A stretch of DNA of 64,000 nt from Charina bottae (Eukaryota > Chordata > Lepidosauria > Squamata > Charinaidae). The position numbers and the translations under genes were made by a program. Positions within the stretch are counted from its first letter, which is position 1. Every line of letters begins with the position of its first letter. The notes beneath the pieces are model-generated. The model was not told the DNA's origin, did not search any database, and saw nothing but the letters and a program-made list of their open reading frames with translations. This document shows, one piece after another, positions 47,980 to 59,690 of this stretch. Location: positions 134,501 through 198,500 of the forward strand of contig JALMGJ010000060.1 in assembly GCA_023362775.1 (NCBI GenBank), in the 5' to 3' direction.

Positions 47980-50900
47980 GTGGTCCACTGGAGGAGGAAA
48001 TGGCAAACCACTCCAGTATCCTTGCCAAGAAAACCCATGGACAGTATCAAAAGGCTAAAAGATATGACGCCGGAAGATGAGCCCCTCAGGTCGGAAGGTG
48101 TCCAAAATGCTACTGGGGAAGAGCGGAGGGCAATTCCGAGTAGCTCCAGAAAGTGTGAAACGGCTGGGCCAAAGCCGAAAGGACGCTCAGTTGTGGATGT
48201 GTCTGGAAGTGGAAGGAAAGTCCGATGCTGTAAAGAACAATATTGCATAGGAACCTGGAATGTAAGAACTATGAATCAAGGTAAGCTGGATGTGGTCAAA
48301 CATGAGATGACAAGATTGAACATCGACATATTGGGAATCAGCGAACTAAAATGGACAGGAATGGGCGAATTTAATTCAGGAGACCATTATATATACTACT
48401 GTGGGCAAGAATCCCTTAGAAGAAATGGAGTAGCTCTCATAGTCAATAAAAGAGTGGGAAAGGCAGTACTGGGGTACAACCTCAAAAACGACAGAATGCT
48501 TTCAGTTCGAATCCAAGGCAAACCATTCAACATCACAGTGATCCAAGTCTATGCCCCAACCACTGATGCCAAAGAAGCTGAAGTTGACCGGTTCTATGAA
48601 GACCTACAACACCTTCTAGAACTAACACCAAAAAAAGATGTCCTTTTCATCATAGGGGACTGGAATGCTAAGGTAGGAAGTCAAAAAATAACCGGAATAA
48701 CAGGCAAGTTCGGCCTCGGAGTACAAAATGAAGCAGGGCAAAGGCTAATAGAGTTTTGTCAAGAGAACACGCTGGTCATAGCAAACACTCTTTTCCAACA
48801 ACACAAGAGACGACTCTACACATGGACATCACCAGATGGTCAATACCGAAATCAGATTGATTATATACTTTGCAGCCAAAGATGGAGAAGCTCTATACAA
48901 TCAGCAAAAACAAGACCTGGAGCTGACTGTGGCTCAGATCATGAGCTTCTTATTGCAAAATTTAGGCTTAAATTGAAGAATGTAGAGAAAACCACTAGAC
49001 CAATCAGGTATGACCTAAATCATATCCCTTATGAATATACAGTGGAAGTGAGGAATAGATTTAAAGGATTAGATCTGGTAGACAGAGTGCCTGAAGAACT
49101 ATGGATGGAGGTTCGTAACATTGTACAGGAGGCAGCAACTAAAACCATCCCAAAGAAAAAGAAATGCAAGAAAGCAAAGTGGCTGACTGATGAGGCTTTA
49201 CAAATAGCTGAGGAAAGAAGGGAAGCAAAAGGCAAGGGAGAAAGGGAAAGATATAAACAACTGAATGCAGAATTCCAGAGAATAGCAAGGAGAGATAAGA
49301 AGGCCTTCTTAAATGAACAATGCAAAGAAATCGAGGAAAACAATAGAATGGGGAAGACTAGAGATCTCTTCAAGAAAATCGGAGATATCAAGGGAACGTT
49401 TTGTGCAAAGATGGGCATGATAAAGGACAAAAAAGGCAGGGACCTAACAGAAGCAGAAGAGATTAAGAAGAGGTGGCAAGAATACACAGAAGAACTATAC
49501 AAGAAAGATCTTAATATCCCTGATCAATACGATGGTGTGGTCACTGACCTTGATCCGGACATCCTAGAGAGTGAAGTCAAGTGGGCCTTAGGAAGCATTA
49601 CTAACAACAAAGCTAGCGGAGAAGACAGTATCCCAGCTGAGCTATTTAAAATCCTAAAAGATGATGCTGTTAAAGTGCTGCACTCAATATGCCAACAAAT
49701 TTGGAAAACTCAACAGTGGCCACAGGATTGGAAAAGGTCAGTTTATGTTCCAATTCCAAAGAAAGGCAATGCCAAAGAATGTTCAAACTACCGTACAATT
49801 GCGCTCATTTCACATGCCAGCAAGGTTATGCTCAAAATCCTACAAGCTAGGCTTCAGCAGCATGTGAACCGAGAACTACCAGAAGTGCAAGCTGGGTTTC
49901 GAAGAGGCAGAGGAACTAGAGATCAGATTGCCAACATTCGCTGGATCATGGAAAAAGCAAGAGAGTTCCAGAAAAACATCTACTTCTGCTTCATTGACTA
50001 CGCTAAAGCCTTTGATTGTGTGGATCACAACAAACTGTGGCAAAGTCTTAAAGAGATGGGAGTACCAGACCACCTTACCTGTCTCCTGAGAAACCTGTAT
50101 GTGGGTCAAGAAGCAACAGTTAGAACCGGACATGGAACAACCGACTGGTTCAAAATTGGGAAAGGAGTACGACAAGGCTGTATATTATCACCCTGCTTAT
50201 TTAACTTATATGCAGAGTACATCATGAGAAATGCCGGGCTGGATGAATCACAAGCCGGAGTTAAGATTGCCGGGAAAAATATCAACAACCTCAGATATGC
50301 AGACGATACCACCCTAATGGCAGAAAGTGAAGAGGAACTAAAGAGCCTCTTGATGAGGGTGAAAGAGGAGAGTGCAAAAGCTGGCTTGAAACTCAACATT
50401 AAAAAAAACCCAGATCATGGCATCTGGTCCCATCACTTCCTGGCAAATAGAAGGGGAAGAAATGGAAGCAGTGACAGATTTTATTTTCTTGGGCTCCAAG
50501 ATCACCGCAGACGGTGACTGCAGCCATGAAATTAAAAGACGCTTGCTCCTTGGAAGGAAAGCTATGGCAAACCTAGACAGCATATTAAAAAGCAGAGACA
50601 TCACCTTGCCGACAAAGGTCCGTATAGTTAAAGCTATGGTTTTTCCAGTAGCAATGTATGGCTGTGAGAGTTGGACCATAAGGAAGGCTGAGCGCCGAAG
50701 AATTGATGCTTTCGAGCTGTGGTGCTGGAGAAGACTCTTGAGAGTCCCTTGGACTGCAAGGAGGTCAAACCAGTCAATCCTAAAGGAAATCAACCCTGAC
50801 TGCTCATTGGAAGGACAGATGCTGAAGCTGAAGCTCAAATACTTTGGCCACCTAATGAGAAGAGAGGACTCACTGGAAAAGACCCTGATGCTGGGAAAGA

Positions 50901-51067
50901 CTGAGGGCAAAAGGAGAAGGGGACGGCAGAGGATGAGATGGTTAGATAGCATCACCGATGTAATGAACATGAATTTGAGTAAACTCCGAGAGACAGTGGA
51001 GGACAGGAAGGCCTGGCGTGCTATGGTCCATGAGGTCACGAAGAGTCGGACACGACTGAACGACTGA
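47980..51067 (+). pseudogene. BovB endonuclease/reverse transcriptase, one frameshift
   Basis: The first frame is open for 845 residues from 47980. Endonuclease: GTWNVRTMNQGKLDVV (about residue 91), ISELKWTGMG, IYAPTTDAKEAEVD, FIIGDWNAKVGS, TSPDGQYRNQIDYIL and GSDHELLI. Reverse transcriptase: NNKASGEDSIPAELFK, CSNYRTIALISHASK, VQAGFRRGRGTRDQI, FCFIDYAKAFDCVDH, KGVRQGCILSPCLFN and LRYADDTTLM. At 50401-50408 a run of eight A bases (seven would keep frame) shifts it. The last 216 residues continue in the next frame (from about 50417), with VKAMVFPVAMYGCESWTIRKAE, and stop at 51067. The A-tract insertion is the only lesion I see, so catalytic domains remain in one frame while the C terminus is lost. 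Confidence 0.92.
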
Positions 51068-51087
51068 ACAACAACAACATATAAAAT

Positions 51088-51877
51088 ACTATTTGGCTAC
51101 ATAGAAACCTCCACTAGCATGAATGTTAATGAGGGGAGACAGAATATCACCCATTCCATTTCTTTGCTATTCATCTAGTTTGTTTGTCCTGAATTCTGGC
51201 TCGACTACATTTCACTTTCAGCAAGGGAATTTCTAAAATCAAGTCCAGAACTGAAGCATAAAGAGTTTGCCATAGGTCCTGATTCCATTGTTAATTTGCC
51301 TTTCTCCCTACCACTACCTATGGGTGCCAGTACATATTATGTTCATGTGAGCATCCATGCAGTCACACTGAGATACTTTGCTAAAAATGGATATCTGAAT
51401 CTGAAGCACATCAGCAAAGCAACCCCCACATAGATTCCTGATACAGTAGCATGTGAAGTCCCATCAGTTTTGCTCACTGATAAACTTTGCATTACCAAAA
51501 CAAGAATCGTGATGTAGTAATTATGCATGCCAATTGTGCATGCCAATGAAACAACCCTTGTGAGTAAATAATCAGGAAAACAGCTGGATTGGTCAGGTCA
51601 TCATGGTTTGGAAGAAAAATGGAACGTTCTGGAGTTCCTAGAAACATCCCAACCATGAGAAGGAGAAATTGGTCTATTCTAGTGTGTACCTATGAAGGCA
51701 TTAAAAATGTTCATGAAAAATAAAAATGAACTGAACTCAGTGCTCTATTTGGAGCCATGCTCAGAGAAAAGCCAAAGGTTAGTTCGGGAGACAGCAGAGA
51801 CCAGCTGTCAGTCCTATGAGGCAGACCAGATCAAGAAATAGACTCCACAAGACTAAAAACTTATTTAGGTTGGCTAT
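51088..51877. other. Non-coding stretch, nothing recognised
   Basis: No motif or terminal repeat noticed. Confidence 0.4.
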
Positions 51878-51888
51878 AGTAATATAAT

Positions 51889-52099
51889 ATGAGAGCCAGT
51901 ATGGTGTAATGGTTAAGACACCAGGCTAGAAACTGGGAGACCATGACTTCAAGTCCTTCCTTAGGCACAAAGCCAGCTGTGTGACCTTGAGCCAGCCCCT
52001 AGGAAGAAGGCAATGGCAAACCACTTCCAAAAACTGCAGGGACTTGTCCAGACAGTTGTCATGGAGTCAATGCTGACTCAAAGACAGATAGACACACAA
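51889..52099 (+). mobile_element. tRNA-derived SINE, second family
   Basis: Head GAGCCAGTATGGTGTAATGG, B-box-like ACTTCAAGTCC, body with CCAGCTGTGTGACCTTGAGCC, and CATGGAGTCAATGCTGACTC at the 3' end. An 11-bp duplication with one mismatch flanks it (AGTAATATAAT 51878-51888, AGTAATACAAT 52100-52110). Confidence 0.8.
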
Positions 52100-52123
52100 A
52101 GTAATACAATCTTGCAAGTCTGA

Positions 52124-52190
52124 TTGTGCTTCCCTTCCTCCCTCTTTTATATTTCATGTAAATATAAAAGAGGGAGGAAGGTAAGCACAA
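52124..52190. repeat. Near-perfect 31-bp-arm hairpin
   Basis: Left arm TTGTGCTTCCCTTCC... (52124-52154) and right arm ending GGAAGGTAAGCACAA (52160-52190) are complementary at 30 of 31 positions around a 5-base loop catgt. It lies just downstream of a SINE. Function unknown: it could be a tiny palindromic element or a hairpin RNA source. Confidence 0.9.
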
Positions 52191-53019
52191 TTAGTTGGGT
52201 GTCTGTCTGAGACGTTTTCGTAATCCTCTCCCATTGTTTGGACTTAAGCAATGTTTCCTTCTTTGTTGCTTTGGTAATGGATCTTCCCTCTCAGAGTCAT
52301 CCTCTTTACTCTCTATACCAACTCCCTATTTTGCCTTCTGATAAATTGGTGTTTGTAACTATCACAGCAGTTATTATTTTCTGATTAGGCAAGCCTTACC
52401 AAGCCAGCTATTTTGTGAAAGTGCTGGTGACAAGCTCTCAAAATTAAGACATCCCCCAAAGCCTAAATGTCTGTCCACTCCTTGTTCATGTTGAAAAACT
52501 GTGGCTCTCCAGGGTTGAACATGGATCTCCTGGATCCAAGCATGCATGGCTTCCTAATCTATCGTTTCTTCTGCTGGTTTCTTTCTCTGTCCACATAGGT
52601 ACAGACATGGAAGATTTTTCACCCAGTTTTTTTTCAATATCAGAACTTCTTCAGGCATGTCAGTTTTGTTAAGCAGCAAATTACAGTGCTGTTTTATAGC
52701 ATTTTTAAATGGCAGGAGAAAGATCAAGAATTAACTATAATTAAGTGATCAGGATAAAGAAGGTCATGATACTGAAAGATGATGGAGCTCAGCTTCTGAA
52801 AAGGAGTCAGATTCACAGATGTGAATGTAAATATTTTATCACATGCAGAGATTAATCTTCAGCTTACCTATCCTGATTCTCAAGAGTTTCTCTTTTATTT
52901 TATGTATAGCATTTTAATGTCTTAACTGCATATAATAGTTTTTTTAGAGTAATGCATTGCAAAAAGAATGTTGGTAACTATTGATATTAATTAAAAGATA
53001 ATGTTGGTGACAGGAACAT

Positions 53020-53067
<48 letters not shown>

Positions 53068-54632
53068 CTAGATACTGTATTTATTTGAAAGGAAGATGAC
53101 CTTGAACTTAAGATGATTTTCCCAAAAACACAATATTAGGCAAACTCACCCACCCCTCATCTCCTACCATTTTAAGCATAAATTATTTGAAGCGGGAGAA
53201 AAAAAATCTTCCTTTCAGGTACATATTTATGCAGAAAGGAAGAGCAATGCAGTTATATTGTTTGATGTACCTTTGTTTTAATTGTAATCAACCTGATCCA
53301 TCAATAATCATAAAAAAAAGTATTTACTTGTGATTATTATGCCAATATGTAGATGGAAAAACTCAGTGAAATGCTGAAAAAATTAATGATTATTTTGGTA
53401 TTTTTATCACACTGTAATGGGTATTTGGATACGGGTCAGATTTGTTGATCGTTGCTGATACAGAAGGAAATCCTAAATACTTAGGCTACCTTTGCTCACT
53501 CAGATCATGTCTTTTCTTGGAATGTGCTGTTTCTGCTGATGCAAATTACAGCAATAGTATCTGTACCCTACAAAATAAACCATGGGGAACAGGATAATTT
53601 TATTGTTTCCATTGTAATGAAAGCCACATTCCTCAGACACTATTGGAGAAACCATGTACAAATAGTTATGCTGACAAATTATATATATTTGCCCTGTCAC
53701 CAGAAGAGACAGACATGGTTCTCGGTTAATCCCCCACTCACTGTCAAAATGTCCTCAGGGTGCATTTTATTTATTTATTTATTATTTATTTAATTTTTAT
53801 CCCGCCCTGTCCCACTTCCAAACGATGGGCTGTTTGAAAGCTTTCCAGCCCCTCAAGCGACTGGAAAAATTTGTCTTTTTTAAAAAGGGGGAAAAAGCAC
53901 AGGGAAAAGTGTAGTGGCAACCTGCGGAAGACCTTTGTATCTCGAGGAGTTAGGTGGCATGTTTTGATTTTCCTTCCCCACACCTAGGAGATCAGAGTTT
54001 ATTTTGAGTTATACTGATGTTTCACTGGCTTGTTTTTATTTCTGCTTGGCATGGGAGGGGGAAGCATATGCCTACTCCTCCAACAGCCCTCCAGAACATA
54101 TCTTTGTTGGAAGTGGGGGGAGAGAAAACCCCCAGTTTGTTAAGTTTAAGCATACATTTACTCCTCCAGCCACCCCTCTAGCAGCTTGGAATGGGGGGGG
54201 GGGATAATAAGAAATTGTTTATGCTTGGGCACTGGCTTATCTGATGGCTTCCCAGGCTCTGGGAATGATGTCATGGACAGGTGCCAGGCCCCAGGAGGAA
54301 TCCCAGTCAAGGTCAGGCTGCGCCTGGTCATGGGGTTTGGGAGCCAGGCTTTGATAAAAACCTTGAGATTGTCTTTTGAATTTGGGAACTTTGATACAGG
54401 CTCAGGACGCTGGGTGCTGTGGGACTCAACAGCCATTCCTTTTGGGGTTATTCTCTGCTATCTTAGCCAAGTTCCTGGTAGCAACAAGGGAATAAAGCTA
54501 TCACCTTGCTTTGGTATGTATGTATTTCTTTCTGTATGCTATGCTTGTTATGCTTTGTGTAATCTGTTTAAACAGTTTTTCTGTTTAACTTTGTTTGCTT
54601 AAGTTTATAATAAAGCTTTAAGTTTCTTTATC
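52191..54632. other. Non-coding stretch with (GATA)n and an L2-type tail
   Basis: (GATA)n at 53023-53066; a minus-strand LINE/SINE tail at about 53765-53830 (TTTA run then ATCCCGCCCTGTCCC). The remainder is unrecognised. Confidence 0.5.
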
Positions 54633-54775
54633 CACTGGTGCAAGGGTCGGAAATCGCGGCTCGCGAGCCAGATCTGGCTCTTTGGCCCCTCGGCTGTGGC
54701 TCTCTCTCTCTGTCTGCCGCCCGACTTCCGGAAAGCCGGTCTCTGGAAGCAGCGCGAACCCTGGGGAAGAAACAG

Positions 54776-54825
54776 ACGCTGATTGGTGGAGGCTCAGAAG
54801 GAAGGACGCCTCCACCAATCAGCGT
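54776..54825. repeat. Perfect 18-bp-arm hairpin with CCAAT boxes
   Basis: ACGCTGATTGGTGGAGGC (54776-54793) and its exact complement (54808-54825) around a 14-base loop. Each arm holds a CCAAT-type core. Confidence 0.9.
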
Positions 54826-56889
54826 GCGCCAAAGGGGAGCAGAGAGGCGGGCTGAGCAAGGCGAAGCCCGATTGGCCCTGCTTACCAGAGGCGTGGAAAA
54901 AAAGACCGGCGTGGGGCCTCGCTCAGCTGCGCTGGGCTGTTGCCCCGCTCCAGTTCTCGGCCCTGACCACCCGCCTGGGGCTGCTGGGAGATGTGGTTCA
55001 GCCGCTTCCGGAGAGCTGCGGCTTCGCCAACTGCACCCTCGCACCCAGCAGGTGGCTGCCCACCATTTGCTAAATCGCCTCCAGCGAAGACGACCTCCCC
55101 CCGCGCGCCTGCAGCAACGCGGGCAAAAGGGGAGCGGGCGTGTGTGCGTGTGCAAAAGGGTTGAGGAGGTGTAGAGGTGTGCGTGTGCGTGCAAAAGGGC
55201 TGAGAAGGGCTCCGCTCTCCCCACCACGCTTGCAAGGTCTCGCCTACCGCTTCTCCCCGGGGCGTCTGCAAAGGGGCGCGCCACTCGCCCCGCGCCCGTC
55301 GCTGCAAAGGGCATCTCCCCTGCCATTTACCTGGACGTTCAGGCGCCACAGCAAAAGCGGTGCGGGGGCTCCGCATCCGGAGGCCCAGCTGCACGCTCCC
55401 CACTGGAGAGGGAGAGGAAACGCGGCCCCTTTTTGGAGCGCTTCCGCACGGAGCTGAGCGCTGGGCTGTGGAAATGCGCTGGCGCTGGTAAGCAGAGGAG
55501 CAATATCAACTTCTGCTGTTGCTCCATCGGCCGCAAGCCTGGTTCATTCTGCGGCTTGGGGCCAAGAGATGCCTGGGGGCGACCACCTCCCCGGTGCGAG
55601 ATTTCTGCCTGCCGCTCTTTCTGCAGCCGGGCCTCCGGATGCAGAGCCCCCCCACCGCTCTTGCTGTGGCGCCTGAACATCCGGGTAAATGGCGGGGGAG
55701 ATGCCCTTTGCAGCGACGGGCGTGGGGCGAGTGGCGCGCCCCTTTGCAGACGCCCCGGGGTGAAGCGGTAGGCGAGACCTTGCAAGCGTGGTGGGGAGAG
55801 GGGAGCCCTTCTCAGCCCTTTTGCACGCGCACGCACACCTCTACACCTCCTCAACCCTTTTGCACACGCACACACGCCCGCTCCCCTTTTGCCCGCATTG
55901 CTGCAGGCATCCGGAGGCCCGGCTGCACGCTCCCCACCGGAGAGGGAGAGGAAACGCGGCCCCTCCCCAGTGACAGGCGCGCGCCCTCTTCCAATGGTTT
56001 CGCTCCTCCCTTCTGAGAAGCGGATCTCGGTCTGCTTAAGCCTCAGTGCCTCCGCCGGGAAGAAAGAGCGGCAGGCAGAAATCTCTCACCGGGGAGGTGG
56101 TCGCCCCCAGGCATCTCTTGGCCCCAAGCCGCAGAATGAACCAGGCTTGCGGCCGATGGAGCAACAGCAGAAGTTGATATTGCTCCTCCGCTTACCAGCG
56201 CCAGCGCATTTCCACAGCCCAGCGATCAGCTGCACACGGAAGCGCTCCAAAAAGGGGCCGTGTTTCCTCTCCGGTGGGGAGCGTGCAGCCGGGCCTCCGG
56301 ATGCAGAGCCCCCCCACCGCTCTTGCTGTGGCGCCTGAACGTCTGGGTAAACGGCGGGGGAGATGCCCTTTGCAGCGACGGGCGCGGGGCAAGTGGCGCG
56401 CCCCTTTGCAGACGCCCCGGGGAGAAGCGGTAGGCGAGACCTTGCAAGCGTGGCGGGGAGAGGGGAGCCCTTCTCAACCCTTAAGCACACGCACACACGC
56501 CCGCTCCCCTTTTGCCCGCATTGCTGCAGGCACGCGGGGGGAGGTCGTCTTCGCTGGAGGCGATTTAGCAAATGGTGGGCAGCCACCTGCCGGGCACGCC
56601 GGAGGGCGCGGTTGGCGAAGCCGCAGCTCTCCGGAAGCGGCTGAACCACATCTCCCAGCAGCCCCAGGCGGGTTGTCAGGGCCGAGAACTGGAGCGGGGC
56701 AACAGCCCAGCGCAGCTGAGCGAGGCCCCGCGCCGGTCTTTTTGGAGCGCATTTCCACAGCCCAGCGCTCAGCTGCACGCGGAAGCGCTCCAAAAAGACC
56801 GGCACGGGGCCTCGCTCAGCTGCGCGCGGAAGCGCTCCAGGTCCGGCGGCTCGTCCAGCTTCACAGCCCAGCGCCAGCGCCAACCGCAC

Positions 56890-57008
56890 TCCCTTCCGCG
56901 CGATTGGCTCCTGCCCACAAACCCCGTCCCCTTCCACGCGATTGGCCCCTGCCCGCAAACCCCGCCCCCTTCCACACGATTGGCCCCTGCCCGCAAACCC
57001 CGCCCCCT
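56890..57008 (-). repeat. Three 38-bp tandem units with CCAAT and GC boxes
   Basis: Units begin at 56901, 56939 and 56977. Each reads CGATTGG then CCTGCCCGCAAACCCCG with small changes. On the minus strand each has CCAAT and a GGGGCGGGG box, an arrangement typical of a GC-rich promoter, so the element end might drive transcription inward. Confidence 0.75.
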
Positions 57009-57089
57009 GGCTCTCGAGCATTTCAAAATGTGCACGAGCATGCCAAAATGGCTCCCGGCATAAAAAGTTTGCCGACCCCTGCACTGGTG

Positions 57090-57888
57090 TGTTCATTATC
57101 TCTGGATCTAAAAAGAACCAATTACCTGGGCACCTGATCATTGCTTGAATACTTGGCAATACAAAATATAGGAAGCTCAGGGAACAAAAATAAATAAAAA
57201 AAATATTCTGGCACATTTGGAACCAGTAACCATTCATTTACAAAGCAAAAGTCATACCAATTTGCTGTATAACACTCATAGTAAGGATAGGTAAAATAGA
57301 CATTAGGGGGAAAAAACAGATCAATAAGAAAGGGATTTTAAAAAACCTGTTTGTTGTACCTGCATGTATGTGCATTTTGAGTTGTTAATGTTGTGTGTGT
57401 ATGTACACATACAGAGAGAGGGAGAACTATACAAGACTACATGTCTAGGAAGACCCACTCATAGGAAGGAAAGTGATTGGCCATTGCTTTCTGGAACAGG
57501 CAGGTGGGAGGGCATAGCAGCAGGGGAACTGTCCAATGGGAGGCCATGGTAGCTTGCAGTCTGGACTGAATATGTTGCAATCTGTTGCCACAGTGGCTCA
57601 GTCTGGACAGCATTTTCTTCGACTCTCTTAGAGTCAAGCCAGGATGAGCACAAGACAAGAGCAGCTTAAATGGTAGGTGTCGATATGTGTTTTGTCATCA
57701 CTGGTCTTTGAAAAAATTCTTAAAGAGCAGCAGGAATTATATCTGGGCATTAAAACAGCAACACTGTTATATTAAACACCTGAATGTCCTAAAGAATTAA
57801 CATCCTTGGAACACATTTTCAAAGATTTCAAAAAGAAATCCCTAATGTGGGATTTAGGGTATTGAATAGAGACAGTGTCCACTTAATC
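57090..57888. other. Non-coding stretch, nothing firmly recognised
   Basis: 57545-57690 may be an old dispersed repeat shared with 46870-47020. No coding domain seen. Confidence 0.4.
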
Positions 57889-57946
57889 CAGTGTTTCTCA
57901 ACCTTGGCAATGTGTGGACCTGAACTCCCAGAATTCCCCAGCCAGT
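57889..57946 (+). mobile_element. hAT-MITE left end fragment
   Basis: CAGTGTTTCTCAACCTTGGC and GTGTGGACCTGAACTCCC match the MITE at 7294. The right half is missing, and a SINE tail begins just after. Confidence 0.8.
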
Positions 57947-57949
57947 ATG

Positions 57950-58293
57950 CTATTTATTTTATTTTTATTTATTTTCTATCCCGCCTTTATTATTTTTATA
58001 AATAACTCAAGGCAGCGAACATACCTAATGCTCCTTCCTCCTCCTATTTTCCCCACAAAAGCAACCCTGTTGGGTGAGTTGGGCTGAGAGAGGGGGACTG
58101 GCCCAAGGTCACCCAGCCGGCTTTCATGCCTAAGGCGGGACTAGAACTCTCAGTCTCCTGGTTTCCTATTGGCTCCTTCCTAGGGCTGAGAGAGGGGGAC
58201 TGGCCCAAGGTCACCCAGCCGGCTTTCATGCCTAAGGCAGGACTAGAACTCACAGTCTCCTGGTTTCTAGCCCATTGCCTTAACCAATAGACC
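57950..58293 (-). mobile_element. tRNA-derived SINE with internal 102-bp duplication
   Basis: On the minus strand: a head with AACCAATAGACC complement and a GTTCTAGTCC B box, then CCTTAGGCATGAAAGCC and GGTGACCTTGGGCCAG. The block from B box to body occurs twice (58081-58165 and 58183-58267, 102 bp apart). It ends with an L2-like tail (AATAAAGGCGGGATAGAAAA). The same doubled layout recurs at 63.88 kb, so it defines a subfamily rather than one accident. Confidence 0.8.
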
Positions 58294-58302
58294 AAATAAT
58301 GG

Positions 58303-58440
58303 AAGCCAGCTGGGTGACTTTGGGCCAATCATTTTTTATCAGTCCAAGCCACCTCACAGGGTTGTTGTGGGGAAAATAGGAGGAAACAGCATTATATACA
58401 CTGCCTTGATCTGATCTGATAAATAAGTAACATTAGGGAG
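58303..58440 (+). mobile_element. SINE fragment, opposite orientation
   Basis: AAGCCAGCTGGGTGACTTTGG, CACCTCACAGGGTTGTTGTG and GGGGAAAATAGGAGG match the SINE family in the preceding entry but read on the plus strand, giving a head-to-head pair. Confidence 0.7.
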
Positions 58441-59119
58441 GCACAAACATACATTATACAACTCGAATAGCTCAGCACTTCCTGGCATGAGAATTATTTG
58501 CTTGAATTGTTTGTGATTCGGGGAAGTGTGCTTGCCTTCACCTCTGTTGGCCCCTGCTATGGGATTGTAGTCCTGCGAGCTATTGCAAGAGAAAGGTTTG
58601 GCAATGACAGCCATCGAGAAAGAAGTGCATGTTTTGAAAATAAAAGGCCACTGAGAAAGAGGGAAAATCAGCTCCGCTCTTCCCATTGGAAAAATAAGGG
58701 CTCATGCAGGATTACATTTTAAGCAGGAGGGAAATAAATGAGCAGAGAGCAAATCATTTCTCTGTGCTAGGAGATACTTATTTTTACACTCTGTCCAGTA
58801 TCTGTAACCACTGTTAGGTTTGCTTCTATTTTAATCATCCTTCTTCTCAGCTGCCTAGGGTGGGGGATTTGTTCTCTTTTAATGCTCAGGGATTTGTTTT
58901 AATAAAAAGAGATTTAACTATTTTAATGCTGGTTTTGCATTTTGCTCCGTTATCCCAGAAAGCTCGGGTCCTTTTACCTGGTGTGTGAGCCCAATGAACA
59001 CAGCAGATGGTGGAAAGGATTGAGAATTTGTTTGCAAATAAAAGGTTACCCAGGAGTAAATTCCAAAGTGGACACACCCCTGCTTGGAGTGAACCCCCAT
59101 TTATATGATTTTGAACAGC
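58441..59119. other. Non-coding stretch, nothing recognised
   Basis: No motif, element end or RNA gene noticed. Confidence 0.4.
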
Positions 59120-59544
59120 GTACTGTTAGAAGGTAATCTTACCAAGGTTCGTCCCAAGCCGGGAATGAATAGACACGCAGGCAGTTGCTGGAACAGAGGT
59201 TTGCAGGTTTATTCCCAAGAGCATATGCAGAGTACAAAGTACAGAGTATGCTGGTTGGAAGGTGGCCACACCTGTATTTCCCCCACAGGCCATTTATATA
59301 GGAGAGCTTGGTCGTTGCTATGCAAAGGTGTTCCCGCCCCTAGGAACTTGAGAGAAGTGTAATTTGCCAGATTTCAGAGAGGAGGCGCTCTGTGGTTGGG
59401 CCCCCTGCTGTTTGTGTTTCCTGTCTGTGTTCCCTGTGGGCTGTGGCTTACTTGGAATATGTCTATGAAGGTTCTCAGTCATCCAGGTGGAATTGTCTGT
59501 AGCTTGAATCATGTCAACTGGATTTCTATTTTCTTAGTAGAAAC

Positions 59545-59575
59545 GTTTCGCTCCTTATCCAAGGAGCTTCTTCAG
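59545..59575 (-). ncRNA. Hammerhead-like core, left arm
   Basis: The minus strand reads CTGAAGA, A, GCTCCTT/AAGGAGC, GAAAC, identical to the copies at 11559 and 59660. Confidence 0.6.
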
Positions 59576-59659
59576 TCTGAGCAAAGTTATATTTATATAT
59601 ATATTTATATTTATTATATATTTATAATATTTAGGATTCCCTTACCAACTTTGCTCAGA

Positions 59660-59690
59660 CTGAAGAAGCTCCTTGGATAAGGAGCGAAAC
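59660..59690 (+). ncRNA. Hammerhead-like core, right arm
   Basis: CTGAAGA (59660-59666), A, 7-bp stem, GAAAC (59686-59690). Intact core, identical to the opposite arm. Confidence 0.6.

Larger units (their letters stand above)
47880..51076 (+). mobile_element. Full-length RTE-BovB LINE
   Basis: The boundaries are given by a perfect 11-bp duplication ACATATAAAAT (47869-47879 and 51077-51087). The 3' end is GAGTCGGACACGACTGAACG followed by ACAACAACA. At 3.2 kb it is the normal full length for BovB. The 5' end opens with a ribozyme-like fold. It appears to be one of the youngest LINE insertions here, with a single frameshift. Confidence 0.95.
54641..57081. mobile_element. GC-rich non-autonomous hAT transposon with giant internal palindrome
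   Basis: The termini CAAGGGTCGG (54641-54650) and CCGACCCCTG (57072-57081) are inverted repeats matching 9 of 10, flanked by a perfect 8-bp duplication CACTGGTG (54633-54640 and 57082-57089), the hAT signature. No transposase is encoded; the long open frames on both strands are by-products of GC-rich repeats. Inside, about 54890-55622 is repeated in inverse order at about 56060-56790, and 55622-55930 repeats part of the right arm again in plus orientation. Base composition differs sharply from the AT-rich surroundings. Confidence 0.88.

Noticed and set aside
56086..57237. 383-residue minus-strand open frame, and similar long frames between 54.6 and 57.2 kb
   Set aside because: They lie in the GC-rich palindromic hAT element, overlap on both strands, repeat each other in inverted form and show no domain. 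GC-rich DNA lacks stop codons by composition.
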